A stretch of 51,572 nt of DNA from Burkholderia sp. Bp8963 (GTDB taxonomy: Bacteria; Pseudomonadota; Gammaproteobacteria; Burkholderiales; Burkholderiaceae). This document shows, in pieces, positions 1-8,586 of this stretch (its first letter is position 1; each line of letters starts with the position of its first letter). The position numbers and the translations under genes were made by a program. The notes under the pieces were generated by a model. That model was not told where the DNA came from, did no database searches, and worked only from the letters and a program-made list of their open reading frames with translations. Location of the stretch: NCBI RefSeq assembly GCF_003854275.1, contig NZ_QTQP01000053.1, positions 1 to 51,572 of the forward strand. Direction: 5' to 3'.

Positions 1-469
1 ACACGCCGATCGCTTCCTTCGTCACGACGATGCGTTTGTCGTTCGCCGGCGTCGGGATCGTGTCGCCGTACACGCGCTTGCCTTCTTCCGCGAACCACTC
101 GAGGAACGACGCCGCGTAGCCGATCTCGCCCTTCGCTTCGGCCAGCGACTTGCCTTGCTCGGTCGTCAGGATCAGCGCGAGGTCGTCGGCGTTTTCCATC
201 ATCAGGTCGTGCCACTTGCGCAGGATCGCCGCGCGCTCCTTCGCGGTCTTCTTGCGCCATGCCGGCCACGCGGCGTTCGCGGCGTCGATCGCCTGGCGCG
301 TCTCGGCCGCGCCCATCGCCGGCACCGTGCCGACCAGGCCGCCCGTCGCCGGGTTGCGGACTTCGAACGTCTCGCCGTTCGCTGCGCCTTGCCATGCGCC
401 ATTGACGTAAGCCTGCTGACGGAACAGCGAAGGATCCTTCAGTGCAAGGGTTTCTTGAACAGTGCTCAT
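1..469 (-). CDS. gabD: Succinate-semialdehyde dehydrogenase, NADP+ (partial, N-terminal part)
   Basis: This is the second step of GABA degradation: it oxidises succinate semialdehyde to succinate in the cytoplasm. Reading from the ATG at 469 on the minus strand gives MSTVQETLALKDPSLFRQ, followed by an aldehyde dehydrogenase N-terminal domain (YVNGAW, then NPATG and a Rossmann-type start, with LTTEQGKSLAEAKGE and FLEWFAEE typical of GabD). The gene runs off the left edge, so the catalytic Cys and Glu lie outside the window. It sits 77 bp downstream of gabT on the same strand, so the two are almost certainly co-transcribed. The start is supported by position and by the match to the usual GabD N-terminus; no other in-frame start fits better. 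Confidence 0.93.
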   Translation of the reverse strand, partial: MSTVQETLALKDPSLFRQQAYVNGAWQGAANGETFEVRNPATGGLVGTVPAMGAAETRQAIDAANAAWPAWRKKTAKERAAILRKWHDLMMENADDLALILTTEQGKSLAEAKGEIGYAASFLEWFAEEGKRVYGDTIPTPANDKRIVVTKEAIGV

Positions 470-546
470 GATGGTGCCTGTTTTGCAGATGCGAAGGCCG
501 CCGCGGCCCGGATGGACGGCGGCGGCGCGGATCAGTTGACTGGAGC

Positions 547-1836
547 TCAGGCCGGCACGCCGACCGTTTCCTTCAGCACTTCCTCGAGGATCACGAGCGC
601 TTCGTCGAACACGGCTTGCGTAATCGTCAGCGGGAACAGGAAGCGCACGACGTTCGAGTACACGCCGCACACGAGCAGCAGCAGGCCGCGCTCGAGCGCA
701 CGCGCCTGCACGCGCTTCGTGAACTCGGCGTCCGGTTCGCCCGTGCCCGGCTTCAGGAACTCGACCGCGATCATTGCACCCGGGCCGCGCACGTCGGCGA
801 TCTGCGGCACGTCGGCCTGCAGCGCGTTCAGCTTCGCCTTCAGCACGTCGCCGAGCTGCGTTGCGCGGTCGCACAGCTTCTCTTCGTCGATGATCTCGAG
901 CACCGCGTGCGCCGACGCGACCGCGAGCGGGTTGCCCGCGTACGTGCCGCCGAGGCCGCCCGGGGCTGCCGCGTCCATCACGTCCGCACGGCCGACGACG
1001 CCCGACAGCGGCATGCCGCCCGCGAGGCTCTTCGCCATCGTGATCAGGTCGGCCAGCACGTCGTAGTGCTGCATCGCGAACAGCTTGCCGGTACGCGCGA
1101 AGCCGGTCTGGACTTCGTCGGCGATCAGCAGGATGCCGTGCTCGTTACAGATCTTGCGCAGCGCGCGCACGAACTCGGCCGGCGCCGGGTTGAAGCCGCC
1201 TTCGCCCTGCACCGGTTCGAAGATGATCGCGGCGACGCGCTTCGGATCGATGTCGGCCTTGAACAGCATCTCGATCGCCTTGATCGAGTCGGCGGTCGAC
1301 ACGCCGTGCAGCGCATTCGGGTACGGCGCGTGGAACACGTCGCCCGGGAACGGGCCAAAGTTCAGCTTGTACGGTGCGACCTTGCCGGTCAGCGCCATGC
1401 CCATCATCGTGCGGCCGTGGAAGCCGCCCGAGAACGCGATGACGCCCGGACGGCCGGTCGCGGCACGCGCGATCTTGATCGCGTTTTCGACGGCTTCGGC
1501 GCCGGTCGTGAAGAACGCGGTCTTCTTCGGGAAATCGCCCGGCGCGCGTGCGTTGATCTTCTCGGCCAGCTCGACGTACGACGCGTACGGAACGATCTGG
1601 TAGGCCGTGTGCGTGAAGTTGTTCAGCTGGTCGGCGATCGCCTTGACGATCTTCGGGTGGCGGTGGCCCGTGTTCAGCACCGCGATGCCGGCGGCGAAAT
1701 CGATGAAACGGCGGCCTTCGACGTCCCACAGCTCGGCGTTCTCGGCACGGGCTGCGTAGAAATCGCACATCACGCCGACGCCGCGCGGGGTTGCGGCGTT
1801 CTTGCGGGCATGCAGGTCGGCATTCTTCACGGTCAT
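547..1836 (-). CDS. gabT: 4-aminobutyrate aminotransferase
   Basis: This class III PLP aminotransferase transfers the amino group of GABA to 2-oxoglutarate, giving succinate semialdehyde and glutamate; the product is passed to GabD, encoded just downstream. The 429-residue length is normal. Visible motifs are the TTGAEAVENAIK phosphate-binding region (about residues 110-121), FEPVQGEGG (207-214), IADEVQTGFARTGK (238-251) and the PLP lysine in MAKSLAGGMPLSG (K269). The ATG at 1836 is the only start that gives the normal N-terminus (a run reading NADLHARKNAATPRGVG). The gene is divergent from a MocR/GabR-type regulator, with a dyad operator between them, which suggests GABA-dependent control. 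Confidence 0.95.
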   Translation of the reverse strand: MTVKNADLHARKNAATPRGVGVMCDFYAARAENAELWDVEGRRFIDFAAGIAVLNTGHRHPKIVKAIADQLNNFTHTAYQIVPYASYVELAEKINARAPGDFPKKTAFFTTGAEAVENAIKIARAATGRPGVIAFSGGFHGRTMMGMALTGKVAPYKLNFGPFPGDVFHAPYPNALHGVSTADSIKAIEMLFKADIDPKRVAAIIFEPVQGEGGFNPAPAEFVRALRKICNEHGILLIADEVQTGFARTGKLFAMQHYDVLADLITMAKSLAGGMPLSGVVGRADVMDAAAPGGLGGTYAGNPLAVASAHAVLEIIDEEKLCDRATQLGDVLKAKLNALQADVPQIADVRGPGAMIAVEFLKPGTGEPDAEFTKRVQARALERGLLLLVCGVYSNVVRFLFPLTITQAVFDEALVILEEVLKETVGVPA

Positions 1837-1909
1837 CTCCTTGATGTTCTTTCCAGTGGGTAGAAAATCGGGCGCCTGGGCAGCCCATGGAGGCGACTAT
1901 AATCACATT

Positions 1910-1930
1910 TGGCTCTGACAATCAGAGCCA
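1910..1930. promoter_or_regulatory. Dyad operator and promoter between gabT and the MocR regulator
   Basis: A perfect inverted repeat, TGGCTCTGA-N3-TCAGAGCCA, lies in the 120-bp divergent intergenic region. A perfect TATAAT (1898-1903, plus strand) sits just upstream, so the dyad would overlap the transcription start of the regulator. A further half-site, GAGCCA, recurs at 1949-1954 in the same orientation as the right arm, which gives the direct-repeat arrangement common for MocR/GabR proteins. The Shine-Dalgarno AGGAG of the regulator is at 1946-1950. That the site binds the adjacent MocR protein is inferred from position. Confidence 0.65.
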
Positions 1931-1956
1931 TTTCAATAAATAGTTAGGAGCCAATC

Positions 1957-3471
1957 ATGCGGGCAAGCGTGTTGTCGGACTGGCTGGCGCAGCGCCTCGT
2001 GCGCGGCGGCGCGCAGCCGATCTACCGGCAGCTGCATCGACTGCTGCAGCAGGCGATCCTGTCGCGCGAGCTGCCCGCTGGCACGCGCGTGCCGTCGTCG
2101 CGGCTGCTCGCGGCCGAGCTCGGGATCGCACGCAACACGGTCACGCAGGTTTACGAACAGCTTGCGCTCGAGGGCTATGTGAATTCGGCGACCGGGCGCG
2201 GCACCTTCGTCGCCGACAGTGCGCCGGACGAGATCGTCGGTGCGCCGCCCGATCCGGCGGTCGTCAGCCCGGTGCTCGTGCAGCCGTCCGCACGGCGATT
2301 GTCCGCGCGCGGCGCGCGGCTCGTCGACGGCGCCGGCGTATCGAAGCGTCAGGGCGGTGCGTTCATGCCGGGCGTGCCCGATGTGTCACGATTTCCGGCG
2401 CGCGTGTGGACGCGGCTGCACAACAAGTATTGGCGGCGCCTGCGTCCGGACCTGCTGACCTATGCGCCGGGCGGCGGGCTCGCGCTGCTGCGCGAGGCGC
2501 TGGCCGACTACCTGCGCACGTCGCGCTCGGTGCGCTGCACGCCCGAGCAGATCGTGATCACGACCGGCATTCATCAGTCGATCGACCTCGCGGTGCGGCT
2601 GCTGACCGATCCGGGCGACGCGATCTGGACCGAGGATCCGTGCTACTGGGGCGTGCGCAGCGTGCTGAACGTGTCGGGGCTGACCACGCGGCCGATTCCG
2701 GTCGACGACGAAGGGATCGTGCCGTCGGCCGCCGATCTCGCCGCGCCGCCGAAGCTGATGCTCGTCACGCCGTCGCACCAGTATCCGCTCGGGATGGTGA
2801 TGAGCCTCGCGCGTCGGCGGATGCTGCTCGAATACGCGCGCCAGCACGGCTGCTGGATCATCGAGGACGACTACGACAGCGAATTCCGCTACGGCAGCCG
2901 CCCGCTCGCGTCGCTGCAGGGGCTCGACACAGCCGGGCAGGTGATCTATGTCGGCAGTTTCGGCAAGACGCTGTTCCCGGGGCTGCGGGTCGGCTATCTC
3001 GTCGCGCCCGAGGCGCTCGCGGAAAGCTTCGCGACCGCAAGCGCGGAGCTGTATCGCGAAGGTCAGCTGCTGCAGCAGGCCGTGCTCGCGGAATTCATCG
3101 CGGAAGGGCACTTCGTGTCGCACATCCGCAAGATGCGCACGCTGTACGGGCAGCGCCGCGAGGTGCTGCTCGACGCGGTCGCGCAACGCTACGGCGACAC
3201 GCTGCAGGCGCTCGGCAGCGATGCCGGGCTGCATCTCGTCACGCGGCTGCCGGACGGCGTCGACGATCGCGCCGTCGCGCAGGCCGCACTCGCGCGCAAT
3301 ATCGTCGTGCGGCCGCTGTCGGGCTATTACGCGGATCGCGAACGCGCGTCGTCGGGGTTGCTGCTCGGCTATGCGTGCGTGCCGGAGGACGAGATCGCGC
3401 CGGCGTTCGCGAAGCTCGCGGAGGCGATCGACGAGCGGGCGTTCGGCAGCGCGGGTGTCATCGCTGCTTGA
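1957..3471 (+). CDS. MocR/GabR-family transcriptional regulator with aminotransferase-like domain
   Basis: This is a two-domain regulator of 504 residues. An N-terminal GntR-type winged helix (about residues 15-85, QPIYRQLHRLLQQAIL and LPAGTRVPSSRLLAAELGIARNTV) is followed by a fold-type I aminotransferase domain (about 140-500) that binds PLP. The Schiff-base lysine is K337 in GSFGKTLFPGLRVGYL, and the PLP aspartate motif IIEDDYDSEFRY is present. In the family, PLP plus GABA switches GabR to activate gabTD. Divergence from gabT with a shared dyad operator supports the same role here. AGGAG at 1946-1950 fixes the ATG at 1957. A PdxR or TauR-like specificity is possible, but the gab context makes GABA the best guess. 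Confidence 0.88.
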   Translation: MRASVLSDWLAQRLVRGGAQPIYRQLHRLLQQAILSRELPAGTRVPSSRLLAAELGIARNTVTQVYEQLALEGYVNSATGRGTFVADSAPDEIVGAPPDPAVVSPVLVQPSARRLSARGARLVDGAGVSKRQGGAFMPGVPDVSRFPARVWTRLHNKYWRRLRPDLLTYAPGGGLALLREALADYLRTSRSVRCTPEQIVITTGIHQSIDLAVRLLTDPGDAIWTEDPCYWGVRSVLNVSGLTTRPIPVDDEGIVPSAADLAAPPKLMLVTPSHQYPLGMVMSLARRRMLLEYARQHGCWIIEDDYDSEFRYGSRPLASLQGLDTAGQVIYVGSFGKTLFPGLRVGYLVAPEALAESFATASAELYREGQLLQQAVLAEFIAEGHFVSHIRKMRTLYGQRREVLLDAVAQRYGDTLQALGSDAGLHLVTRLPDGVDDRAVAQAALARNIVVRPLSGYYADRERASSGLLLGYACVPEDEIAPAFAKLAEAIDERAFGSAGVIAA

Positions 3472-3585
3472 CGGTGGCGGCGGCACCGGCGCGGCTCGCG
3501 GCGGCCGGTCTCCGATCCATGCCGCTACGTCGGCATGGCTGTGCGCGACAGCGAGCGCAACGGCGACCCGGCCGAGGTAGCGCGA

Positions 3586-4422
3586 TCACAGCCTGATCAT
3601 CGCCGCACCTGCGACGACCAGCGCGCACGCGACGAGCCGCTGCGCGCCGGGCCGCTCGCGCATCGCGAACCAGCCGATCGCGACCGCGAAGATCGAGCTC
3701 GTCTCGCGCAGCGCCGACACGGTCGCGACCGGCAGGTGCCGGTACGCGACGACGACGATTCCGTACGCGACGAGCGAGATCGTGCCGGCCACGATGCCCT
3801 GGCGGACCGCGCCGCGTGCGCCGAACACGGCGCGCGGGCCGCCGCGCACCGCGCAGACGAGCACGATCTGCGGCACGCTCCACAGCAGGTACACCCACGC
3901 GACATAGCCGAGCGCGTTGCCGGCGACGCGCGCGCCGATGCCGTCGCAGACCGAATACGCGGCGATGAACACGCCGGTGAGCAGCGCGTACGGCACGCTT
4001 TCGCCGGAGAACCTGAAGCCGCGCCGCAGCGCGAGCGACATGATCCCGAACGACACGAGCACGATGCCCGCGAAGCCGAACGGCGTCGGCTGCTCGTGCA
4101 GGATCGCGAACGCGAGCACCGCCACGAGCAGTGGCGACAGGCCGCGCGCGATCGGGTAGATCTGGCCGAATTCGCCGCTGCGATATGCGCGCGCGAGCGT
4201 GAAGCAGTACGCGACTTCGAGCGCGGCGGACGCGGCGATGTATGGCCACGCGGCGGGCTCGGGCGCCGGCAGCAGCGCCGCGCCGGCGACGCCGAACGCG
4301 AAATACGGCAACGACATCGTGCCGAGCTGCGCGAGCCGGTCCTCGCTGACGTGCAGGAAAGCGTTCCAGACGGCGTGCAGCAGCGCCGAGCACAGCACGA
4401 GGCCGATGAACAGGTGATCCAT
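3586..4422 (-). CDS. EamA/DMT-family inner-membrane transporter
   Basis: This 278-residue, very hydrophobic protein has about ten predicted membrane segments in two EamA-like halves (about residues 1-130 and 145-278). It fits the drug/metabolite transporter superfamily in length and in features such as the YPIARGLSPLLVAVLAF segment that opens one repeat half and ALRETSSIFAVAIGWF near the end. It probably exports or exchanges a small metabolite; the substrate cannot be told from sequence. It is convergent with the MocR gene (114-bp gap) and divergent from selD. Neither neighbour points to a substrate. Confidence 0.8.
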   Translation of the reverse strand: MDHLFIGLVLCSALLHAVWNAFLHVSEDRLAQLGTMSLPYFAFGVAGAALLPAPEPAAWPYIAASAALEVAYCFTLARAYRSGEFGQIYPIARGLSPLLVAVLAFAILHEQPTPFGFAGIVLVSFGIMSLALRRGFRFSGESVPYALLTGVFIAAYSVCDGIGARVAGNALGYVAWVYLLWSVPQIVLVCAVRGGPRAVFGARGAVRQGIVAGTISLVAYGIVVVAYRHLPVATVSALRETSSIFAVAIGWFAMRERPGAQRLVACALVVAGAAMIRL

Positions 4423-4526
4423 GAGAGATGGCCGGCGAGGGGGCGGATGGAGGCAGCGCCGTCATTATGTGGGCGGCCGGCACGCGGACGCGGAATTGTC
4501 GATAATAGAACGTTGTTATTCACCGG

Positions 4527-5600
4527 ATGCCGACGATGAACGAAGCCCCCCAGACCCCACCCGCCGCTCCACGCCTCACGAGCCTGTCGCACGGAGGCGG
4601 CTGCGGCTGCAAGATCGCGCCCGGCGTGCTGTCCGAGCTGCTGAAGCGCGCGACGCCGCCCGCGCTGTTCCCGGATCTGCTCGTCGGCACCGAAACCGCC
4701 GACGATGCCGCGGTCTACCGCTTGAACGACGAGCAGGCGATCGTCGCGACCACCGATTTCTTCATGCCGATCGTCGACGATCCGTTCGACTTCGGCCGCA
4801 TCGCGGCGACCAACGCGCTGTCCGACGTCTACGCGATGGGCGGCAGGCCGCTGTTCGCGCTCGCGCTGGTCGGCATGCCGATCAACGTGCTGCCGCACGA
4901 GACGATCGCCGCCGTGCTGCGCGGCGGCGAATCCGTGTGCGCGGACGCCGGGATTCCGGTCGCGGGCGGCCATTCGATCGACTCGGTCGAGCCGATCTAC
5001 GGGCTTGCCGCGATCGGCGTCGTGCATCCGTCGCGCGTGAAGCGCAACGCGGCCGCGCGCGCGGGCGACGTGCTCGTGCTCGGCAAGCCGCTCGGCGTCG
5101 GCGTGCTGTCCGCGGCGCTGAAGAAGAACCAGCTCGACGACGCCGGCTATGCGCAGATGATCGCGACGACGACCAAGCTGAACCGGCCGGGCACCGAGCT
5201 CGCCGCGCTGCCGGGCGTGCACGCGCTGACCGACGTGACGGGCTTCGGCCTGCTCGGCCATGCGCTGGAGCTCGCGCGCGGCGCGGGGCTGACCGCGCGC
5301 GTGAGCTATGCGGCGCTGCCGTGGCTCGCGGGCGTCGAGGCGTTCGCGGAGGCCGGCGTGTTCACGGGCGCGTCGGGGCGCAACTGGGCCGCGTACGGCG
5401 CGGACGTGCGGCTCGGCGACGCGCTGCCGCCGGTCGCGCAGGCGCTGCTGACCGATCCACAGACGTCCGGCGGCCTGCTCGTCGCATGTTCGCCCGATAC
5501 GGTCGACGACGTGCTCGCGTGCTTCCGCGCGGATGGCTTCGATCGTGCGGCGGTGATCGGCGAGATGACGGACGGGCCGGCTCGCGTCGATGTCGTCTGA
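4527..5600 (+). CDS. selD: Selenide, water dikinase (selenophosphate synthetase)
   Basis: SelD makes selenophosphate from selenide and ATP, the donor for selenocysteine and for 2-selenouridine in tRNA. The 357-residue protein carries the glycine-rich catalytic loop SHGGGCGCKI with Cys26 and Lys29 in the places of the E. coli C17 and K20, so this is a Cys and not a Sec form. Further family motifs are VATTDFFMPIVDDPFDFGRIAA, NALSDVYAMGG and TGFGLLGHALEL. Either ATG 4527 or ATG 4536 (three codons later) could be the start. No selA, selB or tRNA selenouridine synthase gene is next to it here; the following gene is a LysE-type exporter. Confidence 0.95.
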   Translation: MPTMNEAPQTPPAAPRLTSLSHGGGCGCKIAPGVLSELLKRATPPALFPDLLVGTETADDAAVYRLNDEQAIVATTDFFMPIVDDPFDFGRIAATNALSDVYAMGGRPLFALALVGMPINVLPHETIAAVLRGGESVCADAGIPVAGGHSIDSVEPIYGLAAIGVVHPSRVKRNAAARAGDVLVLGKPLGVGVLSAALKKNQLDDAGYAQMIATTTKLNRPGTELAALPGVHALTDVTGFGLLGHALELARGAGLTARVSYAALPWLAGVEAFAEAGVFTGASGRNWAAYGADVRLGDALPPVAQALLTDPQTSGGLLVACSPDTVDDVLACFRADGFDRAAVIGEMTDGPARVDVV

Positions 5601-5656
5601 CACGCATTTTTGCGTTCGCTAGAATCGGCGTTTTCTATCGAAGACGTCGATTCCCG

Positions 5657-6247
5657 ATGAACGATTTCCTGTTCGGGCTGATGATCGCGCTGTCGGTCGG
5701 GCCCGTCGCGTTGATGATCGCGAACTACGGCATGCGGGCGGGCACCACGAGCGGTGTGCGCGCGGCGGTCGGCGTCGCGACGGCCGACGGCTGCTATGCG
5801 GTCGTCGCGTTCACGATCGGCGCGATGCTCGCGAGCACGCTCGCGTCGCACCTGTCGCTGTTCCGTGTCGTCGGCGCGCTCGTGCTGCTCGCAATGGGCG
5901 CGCGGATGATGTGGCAGGCGCTGCGCGACCGCCGCCGCACGCTCGACGGCGACACACCGCCGCCCGGCAGCCGCCCGTTCACGTCGATGTTCTTCGTCAC
6001 GCTCGCGAATCCCCTCACGATCCTGCTGTTCTACGGCTACGCGACGGCCGCCGCCGCCGGGCATCGGCACTGGCTGCTCGGCGCCGCGAGCGTGTTCGCG
6101 GGCAGCCTCACGGGCCAGCTCGTGTTCGCGTTCGGCGGCAGCGCGATCGGCCGCCTCGTCAAGTCGCCAGGGTTGCTCGCCGCGAGCCACGTCGTCGCGG
6201 CGCTCGTCGTGCTGGGGTACGGCGTCGCGGGGCTCGCGCGGCTGTAG
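5657..6247 (+). CDS. LysE-family amino-acid exporter
   Basis: This 196-residue integral membrane protein has about six hydrophobic segments. The family signature is visible at the start (FLFGLMIALSVGPVALMI, with the GP of the first helix) and in the middle (FFVTLANPLTILLFYGY, the conserved NP). LysE/RhtB proteins export amino acids or analogues across the inner membrane using proton antiport. It follows selD by 56 bp on the same strand and could be co-transcribed, though no functional link is evident. The start at 5657 gives the standard N-terminus; upstream codons in this frame only extend into the selD shadow frame. Confidence 0.83.
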   Translation: MNDFLFGLMIALSVGPVALMIANYGMRAGTTSGVRAAVGVATADGCYAVVAFTIGAMLASTLASHLSLFRVVGALVLLAMGARMMWQALRDRRRTLDGDTPPPGSRPFTSMFFVTLANPLTILLFYGYATAAAAGHRHWLLGAASVFAGSLTGQLVFAFGGSAIGRLVKSPGLLAASHVVAALVVLGYGVAGLARL

Positions 6248-6562
6248 CCGGTTGCGCGAGCGCGGCGGACGTGCGGTGCATGGCGCCCGGCGAGCCGAGC
6301 GCCCGGAGCGACCAGCCGCGAGCCGTGCGCCATACATCGCACGCAACAGCATAGTATTCCTGACGTTCTCGCCAACGCATCCAAACCGCAACCGGAACTG
6401 TCCTGCCCGCGTTACCTGTGCCCGCCGTCGTCGACGCCGTGCGCATGCCGCGCATCGTACGCATCGCAAATGAGTTCCGTATCGGGCAAAGACCGTTTTA
6501 TACTCCGACGCGCAGTCTCCGAGAGTCGTTCTCACCCAACATCATTTACACAAGGAACGCCG
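6248..6562. other. Intergenic stretch upstream of the purine nucleoside permease
   Basis: These 315 bases hold no convincing gene. A promoter-like TATACT (6499-6504) with a weak TTCCGT about 18 bases upstream may serve the purine nucleoside permease gene, whose Shine-Dalgarno AAGGA lies at 6552-6556. Nothing else recognisable was seen. Confidence 0.4.
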
Positions 6563-7627
6563 ATGCTGACTCGCTCCATTCTTTCCGCCGCCGCATTCTC
6601 GCTCGCGGCCTGCGCGACCGCACCGTCGATCGCGCAGGACAACGCAGGCGATGCGTCCGGCGACACCGGTGCACAGGGCCGCCCGGTCAAGGTCATGATT
6701 GTCACGATGTTCGGGCCGGAAGGCCAGGCCTGGCTCGACCGTCTCGGCCCGTGGCGCGACGTGACGGTGCCGGGCCTGTCGCCCGATTACCCGGCCGTCC
6801 ACTGCAACAAGCAGGACGTGTGCGTGATCACGACCGGCATGGGCTATGCGAATGCCGCGGCGTCGATCATGGCGCTGACGTTCTCGCCGCGCTTCGATCT
6901 GCGCCACACGTATTTCCTGATCTCCGGCATCGCGGGCGTCGACCCCGCGCAAGGGACGGTGGGCTCCGCCGCGTGGGCGAACTATCTCGTCGATTTCGGC
7001 CTGCAATGGGAGCTCGATGCGCGCGAGATTCCCGCCGGCTGGAACACCGGCTATCTCGGCATCAACACGAAGAGCCCGACCGACAAGCCGCCGCTCGACT
7101 ACCGTACCGAAGTGTTCCAGCTGAACCCGCAACTGGCGGACGCCGCGTATGCGCTGTCGCGCAACGTCGCGCTCGCCGACAGCACGCAGGCGCAGGCCGC
7201 ACGCGCGAAATTCGGCTACGCGCCGGCGAACCAGCTGCCGTCGGTGATTCGCTGCGACACGTCGTCGGGCAACACGTGGTTCTCCGGCACGCTGCTCGGC
7301 GAGCGCGCGCGGCAGTGGACGAAGATCCTGACGGACGGCAAGGGCACCTATTGCATGACCGCACAGGAAGACAACGCGTCGTTCGAGGCGCTGAAGCGCG
7401 CGGCGAGCGTGAAGCGGGTCGACCTGTCGCGCGTCGCGGTGCTGCGCACGGGCTCCGACTTCGACCGGCCGTATCAAGGCCAGACGAGCGCCGACAACCT
7501 GCTGAACTACGCGGACCAGGGCGGCTTCGCCCCGGCGACCGAGAACCTGTACCGCGCGGGCAATCCGCTCGTGCAGGACATCGTCACGCACTGGGGCGAA
7601 TGGCGCGGCGGGGTGCCGCGCCGCTGA
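6563..7627 (+). CDS. Purine nucleoside permease (NUP family), exported
   Basis: The 354-residue protein matches the NUP family, known from fungal purine nucleoside transport and common in proteobacteria as an exported protein. It has a nucleoside-phosphorylase-like alpha/beta fold: KVMIVTMFGPEGQAWLD, VCVITTGMGYANAAASIMAL, YFLISGIAGVDPAQGTVGSAAWA and TAQEDNASFEAL are typical. The N-terminus is a signal peptide. SLAAC at residues 13-17 could be a lipobox, or cleavage could occur after SIAQ. AAGGA at 6552-6556 supports the ATG at 6563 over the upstream in-frame start at 6470. It stands alone, so its role in nucleoside uptake or hydrolysis in the envelope is inferred from the family. Confidence 0.85.
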   Translation: MLTRSILSAAAFSLAACATAPSIAQDNAGDASGDTGAQGRPVKVMIVTMFGPEGQAWLDRLGPWRDVTVPGLSPDYPAVHCNKQDVCVITTGMGYANAAASIMALTFSPRFDLRHTYFLISGIAGVDPAQGTVGSAAWANYLVDFGLQWELDAREIPAGWNTGYLGINTKSPTDKPPLDYRTEVFQLNPQLADAAYALSRNVALADSTQAQAARAKFGYAPANQLPSVIRCDTSSGNTWFSGTLLGERARQWTKILTDGKGTYCMTAQEDNASFEALKRAASVKRVDLSRVAVLRTGSDFDRPYQGQTSADNLLNYADQGGFAPATENLYRAGNPLVQDIVTHWGEWRGGVPRR

Positions 7628-7634
7628 CGGATCG

Positions 7635-7724
7635 TCAGTGCGACTGCGGAGACGAGCGGAAAGGCGTCCACACCGGCGTATCGCTGTTCCAGTGATCGAG
7701 CGGGGAGGGCAGTTGATCGTTCAT
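7635..7724 (-). CDS. Possible 29-residue small protein
   Basis: On the minus strand an ATG at 7724 is preceded by a good Shine-Dalgarno (GCAGGAGC, complement of 7733-7740, about nine bases from the start). It opens a 29-codon frame beginning MNDQLPSPLDHW and ending SSPQSH before TGA. The peptide has two Trp and several Pro and Asp, with no membrane segment or signal peptide. It lies 85 bp downstream of the DUF4148 gene on the same strand and could share its transcript. I do not recognise it. Only the ribosome-binding site and the clean frame support it. Confidence 0.35.
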   Translation of the reverse strand: MNDQLPSPLDHWNSDTPVWTPFRSSPQSH

Positions 7725-7809
7725 GATGCGAAGCTCCTGCAACTAGCTGACTGACTGATGAGATTCACGACGCCGCGCGCGGGGCGACCCGACGCGCGGC
7801 GTTGTCCAT

Positions 7810-8103
7810 TTACCGGCCCGCGCCCGCGAGCTGGTTGCCTTCCGGCGTCGGGCGATAGGGGCGCGGCACGAGGTCGAGCCCTTGCGCGTACGACGTGGCC
7901 TTGCGCAGATACGCGACGGTGCCTTCGTGTTGCGCCTGTTCCAGCTCCGCGCGCACTTCGGCGCGGGTGCGGGGCGCGTTGCTTTGCGTGTACCACGACG
8001 TATTGCCGTAATCGCCGGCGTGGCCCGTGTTGGTGTCGGCGAAGGCCGGCGCGGACACGGCGAGTGCGAGGGCGAGAGCGGAGAGCAGACTGCGGCGTTT
8101 CAT
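7810..8103 (-). CDS. DUF4148 family small exported protein
   Basis: This 97-residue protein has a clear Sec signal peptide (MKRRSLLSALALALAVSAPAFA, cleavage after AFA) and the short DUF4148 motif RTRAEVRAELEQAQHEG, which is widespread in Burkholderia envelope proteins of unknown function. The ATG at 8103 is chosen because it begins exactly at the signal peptide; the longer frame to 8205 adds an Arg-rich stretch without signal features. The mature protein is small, soluble and probably periplasmic. Members are often stress-responsive, but nothing in this sequence shows that directly. Confidence 0.8.
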   Translation of the reverse strand: MKRRSLLSALALALAVSAPAFADTNTGHAGDYGNTSWYTQSNAPRTRAEVRAELEQAQHEGTVAYLRKATSYAQGLDLVPRPYRPTPEGNQLAGAGR

Positions 8104-8586
8104 GATGGAACTCCTGTCGACCAGCGTTGGCGCTTCAGCGGTTCGTCGATCGGAGCGAGTGCGTTGGCACTTGCTCCGGTCCCGCGTTGCGCGCGTTGGT
8201 CTCATGCAAAGTGATCGATTCGGTGCGCGATGCGTTGCGCGACGGGATCAACTGTATGAGCGGAGGTCCCGGCGATAAATGCGCCGCGGGTGAATTGAAT
8301 TGTCGCGATGCAGGAACAATCACCATCCGCCATGCCGGCAGGGGCATCGTTCGTGACCGCGGCGAGCGTTATGTGGCGCGGGTTTGCGCGTGCTGCGACG
8401 CTGCATCGTCACGCATCGCATGCGTGCGTGCGCGATTATGTCGATGCGCGGAAAGGTGTACTGCGAAATCCGGAAGGCCGGTGAGCGGGGGACGAACGCG
8501 CGAAGAAAGTGCGACGAACGCGCGAAGAATGCGCGGCGGGATGTCGATGCGCCAGCCGTGCGGCCGGCGCGTGTTGGTTCAGAAGA
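8104..8586. other. Gene-free stretch between the DUF4148 gene and ceoR
   Basis: These 483 bases contain only weak overlapping frames and no convincing gene. The right part carries a 2 x 22-bp tandem duplication (8491-8534). The left part should hold the DUF4148 promoter, but no clear -35/-10 pair was identified. Confidence 0.4.
8491..8534. repeat. Tandem 22-bp duplication
   Basis: Two adjacent copies beginning GACGAACGCGCGAAGAA occupy 8491-8512 and 8513-8534, differing only in the last few bases. They lie in non-coding DNA just beyond the 3' end of ceoR. Confidence 0.7.

Noticed and set aside
4500..4526. Apparent dyad around ATAATAGAACGTTGTTAT before selD
   Set aside because: Only the central AACGTT and the outer ATAA/TTAT match, so the symmetry is too weak to call an operator.
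4421..5656. Long plus-strand frame running through selD in another phase into the LysE gene
   Set aside because: Its first 400 codons are the Arg/Ala-rich shadow of selD; only the part from 5657 is a real protein.
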